64,000 nt of DNA, taken from Echinicola sp. 20G (GTDB lineage Bacteria; Bacteroidota; Bacteroidia; Cytophagales; Cyclobacteriaceae). The DNA lies in the NCBI RefSeq assembly GCF_015533855.1, contig NZ_AP024154.1:5715001-5779000 (forward strand), given 5' to 3'. Of the stretch, positions 63,058 through 64,000 are shown one piece after another. The number at the start of each line of letters is the position of its first letter. Position 1 is the first letter of the stretch. The position numbers were made by a program, and so were the translations under genes. The notes under the pieces are model-generated. The model made no database searches and had not been told where the DNA came from. It saw only the letters and a list, made by a program, of their open reading frames with translations.

Positions 63058-63489
63058 ATGACAAAAGAACAATTTAGCCAATACTCCTTTTTACTGGACA
63101 GAACAGCCAGGAGGGTTAAACAATACGCCCAGCAAAAGTTCAAAAATGGAGATTTTGACGTAACTGTTGATCAATGGCTCATCTTAAAGCGACTAGCGGA
63201 AAACGAGGCCATAAGCCAATCAGAGTTAGCCGCTTTAGTTTTCAAAGATCAGCCTACTTTGACCCGAATCATTGATATCCTATGCAAAAAAGGATATGTA
63301 GAAAGGGTACAGCATCCCGCTGACAGGAGGAGTTACCAAATTCATCTGACCAGTGATGGACATGATAAAGTCAATGAGCTCAAACCTAAAGTTTCTCTTA
63401 TCAGAGAGAAAGCTTGGGAAAAATTGGATCAAAATGATTTTGAAGAATTCAAAAGAATCTTGAACACAATCTACAGTAATTTAGAATAG
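63058..63489 (+). CDS. MarR-family transcriptional regulator
   Basis: A 143-residue winged-helix dimer regulator. The DNA-binding part is clear: AISQSELAALVFKDQPTLTRIIDILCKKGYVERVQHPADRRSYQIHLT in outline (residues about 58-102), with the DRR wing. N- and C-terminal helices form the dimer domain. It is flanked by its own promoter and lies between the importer operon and a flavin-dependent reductase. It may control either neighbour; no operator palindrome stands out. Confidence 0.9.
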   Translation: MTKEQFSQYSFLLDRTARRVKQYAQQKFKNGDFDVTVDQWLILKRLAENEAISQSELAALVFKDQPTLTRIIDILCKKGYVERVQHPADRRSYQIHLTSDGHDKVNELKPKVSLIREKAWEKLDQNDFEEFKRILNTIYSNLE

Positions 63490-63502
63490 TTTTAAATAAT
63501 TA

Positions 63503-63532
63503 TGGGATTGGCTGTTTTACTACCTATATTTG
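63503..63532 (+). promoter_or_regulatory. Promoter of the reductase gene
   Basis: TGG (one mismatch from TTG) at 63503-63505, 19 bases, then TATATTTG (63525-63532), a perfect -7 element. The predicted leader is about 50 bases. Confidence 0.45.
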
Positions 63533-63587
63533 CACGGAAAAAACAGACAATTTCAATTTGGTAAGCAAGTAAATAGATATACATACC

Positions 63588-64000
63588 ATGATAACAACTG
63601 ACATTTGCATCATCGGAGCTGGGCCTGTAGGATTATTCACTGTATTTGAAGCAGGCTTGCTGAAAATGCGTTGTCACCTGATTGACGCATTGCCACAGGT
63701 AGGTGGACAGCTTTCTGAAATATATCCACAAAAGCCAATTTATGACATTCCAGGTTATCCGGAAGTCAAAGCCCAGGATTTGGTAGATAATCTGATGAAA
63801 CAGATTGAACCTTTTAACCCGACTTTTAGCTTGGGCGAAAGAGTGGACCACCTTACCAAACAGGACGATGGATCTTATGTGGTGACCACTAGTGACAAAA
63901 CAAAAGTTCATGCCCAAGTAATTGTGATTGCTGGAGGCTTGGGTTGTTTCGAACCAAGAAAACCTGTTCTGGAAAACCTTGAAAACTTTGAAGGGAAAGG
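63588..64000 (+). CDS. Ferredoxin/flavodoxin-NADP reductase, TrxR-like (partial)
   Basis: The first 137 residues of an FAD/NAD(P) enzyme, cut by the window end. The FAD-binding ICIIGAGPVGLF is at residues 6-17, followed by LPQVGGQLSEIYPQKPIYDIPG, typical of the thioredoxin-reductase-like ferredoxin-NADP reductases (YumC type), and the VIVIAGGLG segment marks the second FAD contact. The CxxC of true thioredoxin reductases would lie beyond the visible part, so it cannot be checked. The ATG at 63588 is the first in frame. Confidence 0.85.
   Translation, partial: MITTDICIIGAGPVGLFTVFEAGLLKMRCHLIDALPQVGGQLSEIYPQKPIYDIPGYPEVKAQDLVDNLMKQIEPFNPTFSLGERVDHLTKQDDGSYVVTTSDKTKVHAQVIVIAGGLGCFEPRKPVLENLENFEGK

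Noticed and set aside
1..64000. CRISPR arrays, insertion sequences, prophage or defence genes
   Set aside because: No regularly spaced repeats, transposase, integrase, phage structural or restriction genes were seen on either strand.

Overview
The window reads as the chromosome of an AT-rich member of the Bacteroidota, probably a marine or soil Cytophagales of the Cyclobacteriaceae type. This rests on several points: a SusC/SusD pair, a subtilase with a C-terminal type IX secretion (T9SS) sorting domain, a PorE-like OmpA protein, long Bacteroidota-type amidophosphoribosyltransferase and ACP-phosphodiesterase-like genes, and repeated use of the Bacteroidota promoter TTG-N19-21-TAnnTTTG with almost no Shine-Dalgarno sequences. 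The genus is an inference; the phylum is secure. Nearly all genes are core housekeeping genes. I see no phage, insertion sequence, CRISPR or defence island.

Layout. 1-500: no gene, but four tandem minus-strand promoters that fire off the left edge, most likely into an rRNA operon. 0.65-5.1 kb (minus): purA, STAS factor, Fur-family regulator, RelA/SpoT. 5.4-9 kb (plus): tRNA-Leu(UAG), tig, clpP, clpX. 9-23.5 kb (minus): lpxB, queD, a secreted protein with the T9SS subtilase, a SusE-like/SusD/SusC nutrient uptake locus, a PorE-like OmpA protein and queE. 23.6-34.4 kb: folD, lepA, DUF4924, a Upf1-like helicase, an acpH-like gene, an M42 aminopeptidase, an amidophosphoribosyltransferase, murI. 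34.7-39.4 kb: a lipoprotein, an NtrC-family regulator and a hybrid histidine kinase. 39.4-43.1 kb: a membrane protein, a cystathionine beta-synthase-like gene, pyrB, pyrR. 43.3-48.6 kb: a secreted protein, a PolX-like PHP protein, csp, sixA, an SDR. 48.6-57.1 kb: hslU, lon, rseP, dxr and htrA, a dense protein quality-control block. 57.2-64 kb (plus): an orphan HI0074-like protein, an LVIVD beta-propeller lipoprotein, an outer-membrane protein, a BtuFCD/FecBCD-type ABC importer, a MarR regulator, and the start of a flavin-dependent reductase cut by the window end.

The most notable non-coding signals are a compact H-type pseudoknot directly against the queE start codon that looks like a preQ1-I riboswitch; a small promoter-terminator unit upstream of murI; a sigma-54-like promoter in front of the NtrC-family gene; and the tandem promoter array at the left edge. 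The most notable protein observations are a PolX whose polymerase metal-binding aspartates are replaced while its PHP phosphoesterase site is intact, and an orphan HEPN-like protein that has lost its motif histidine. I found no clearly new multi-gene system; the best candidates are individual regulatory elements.
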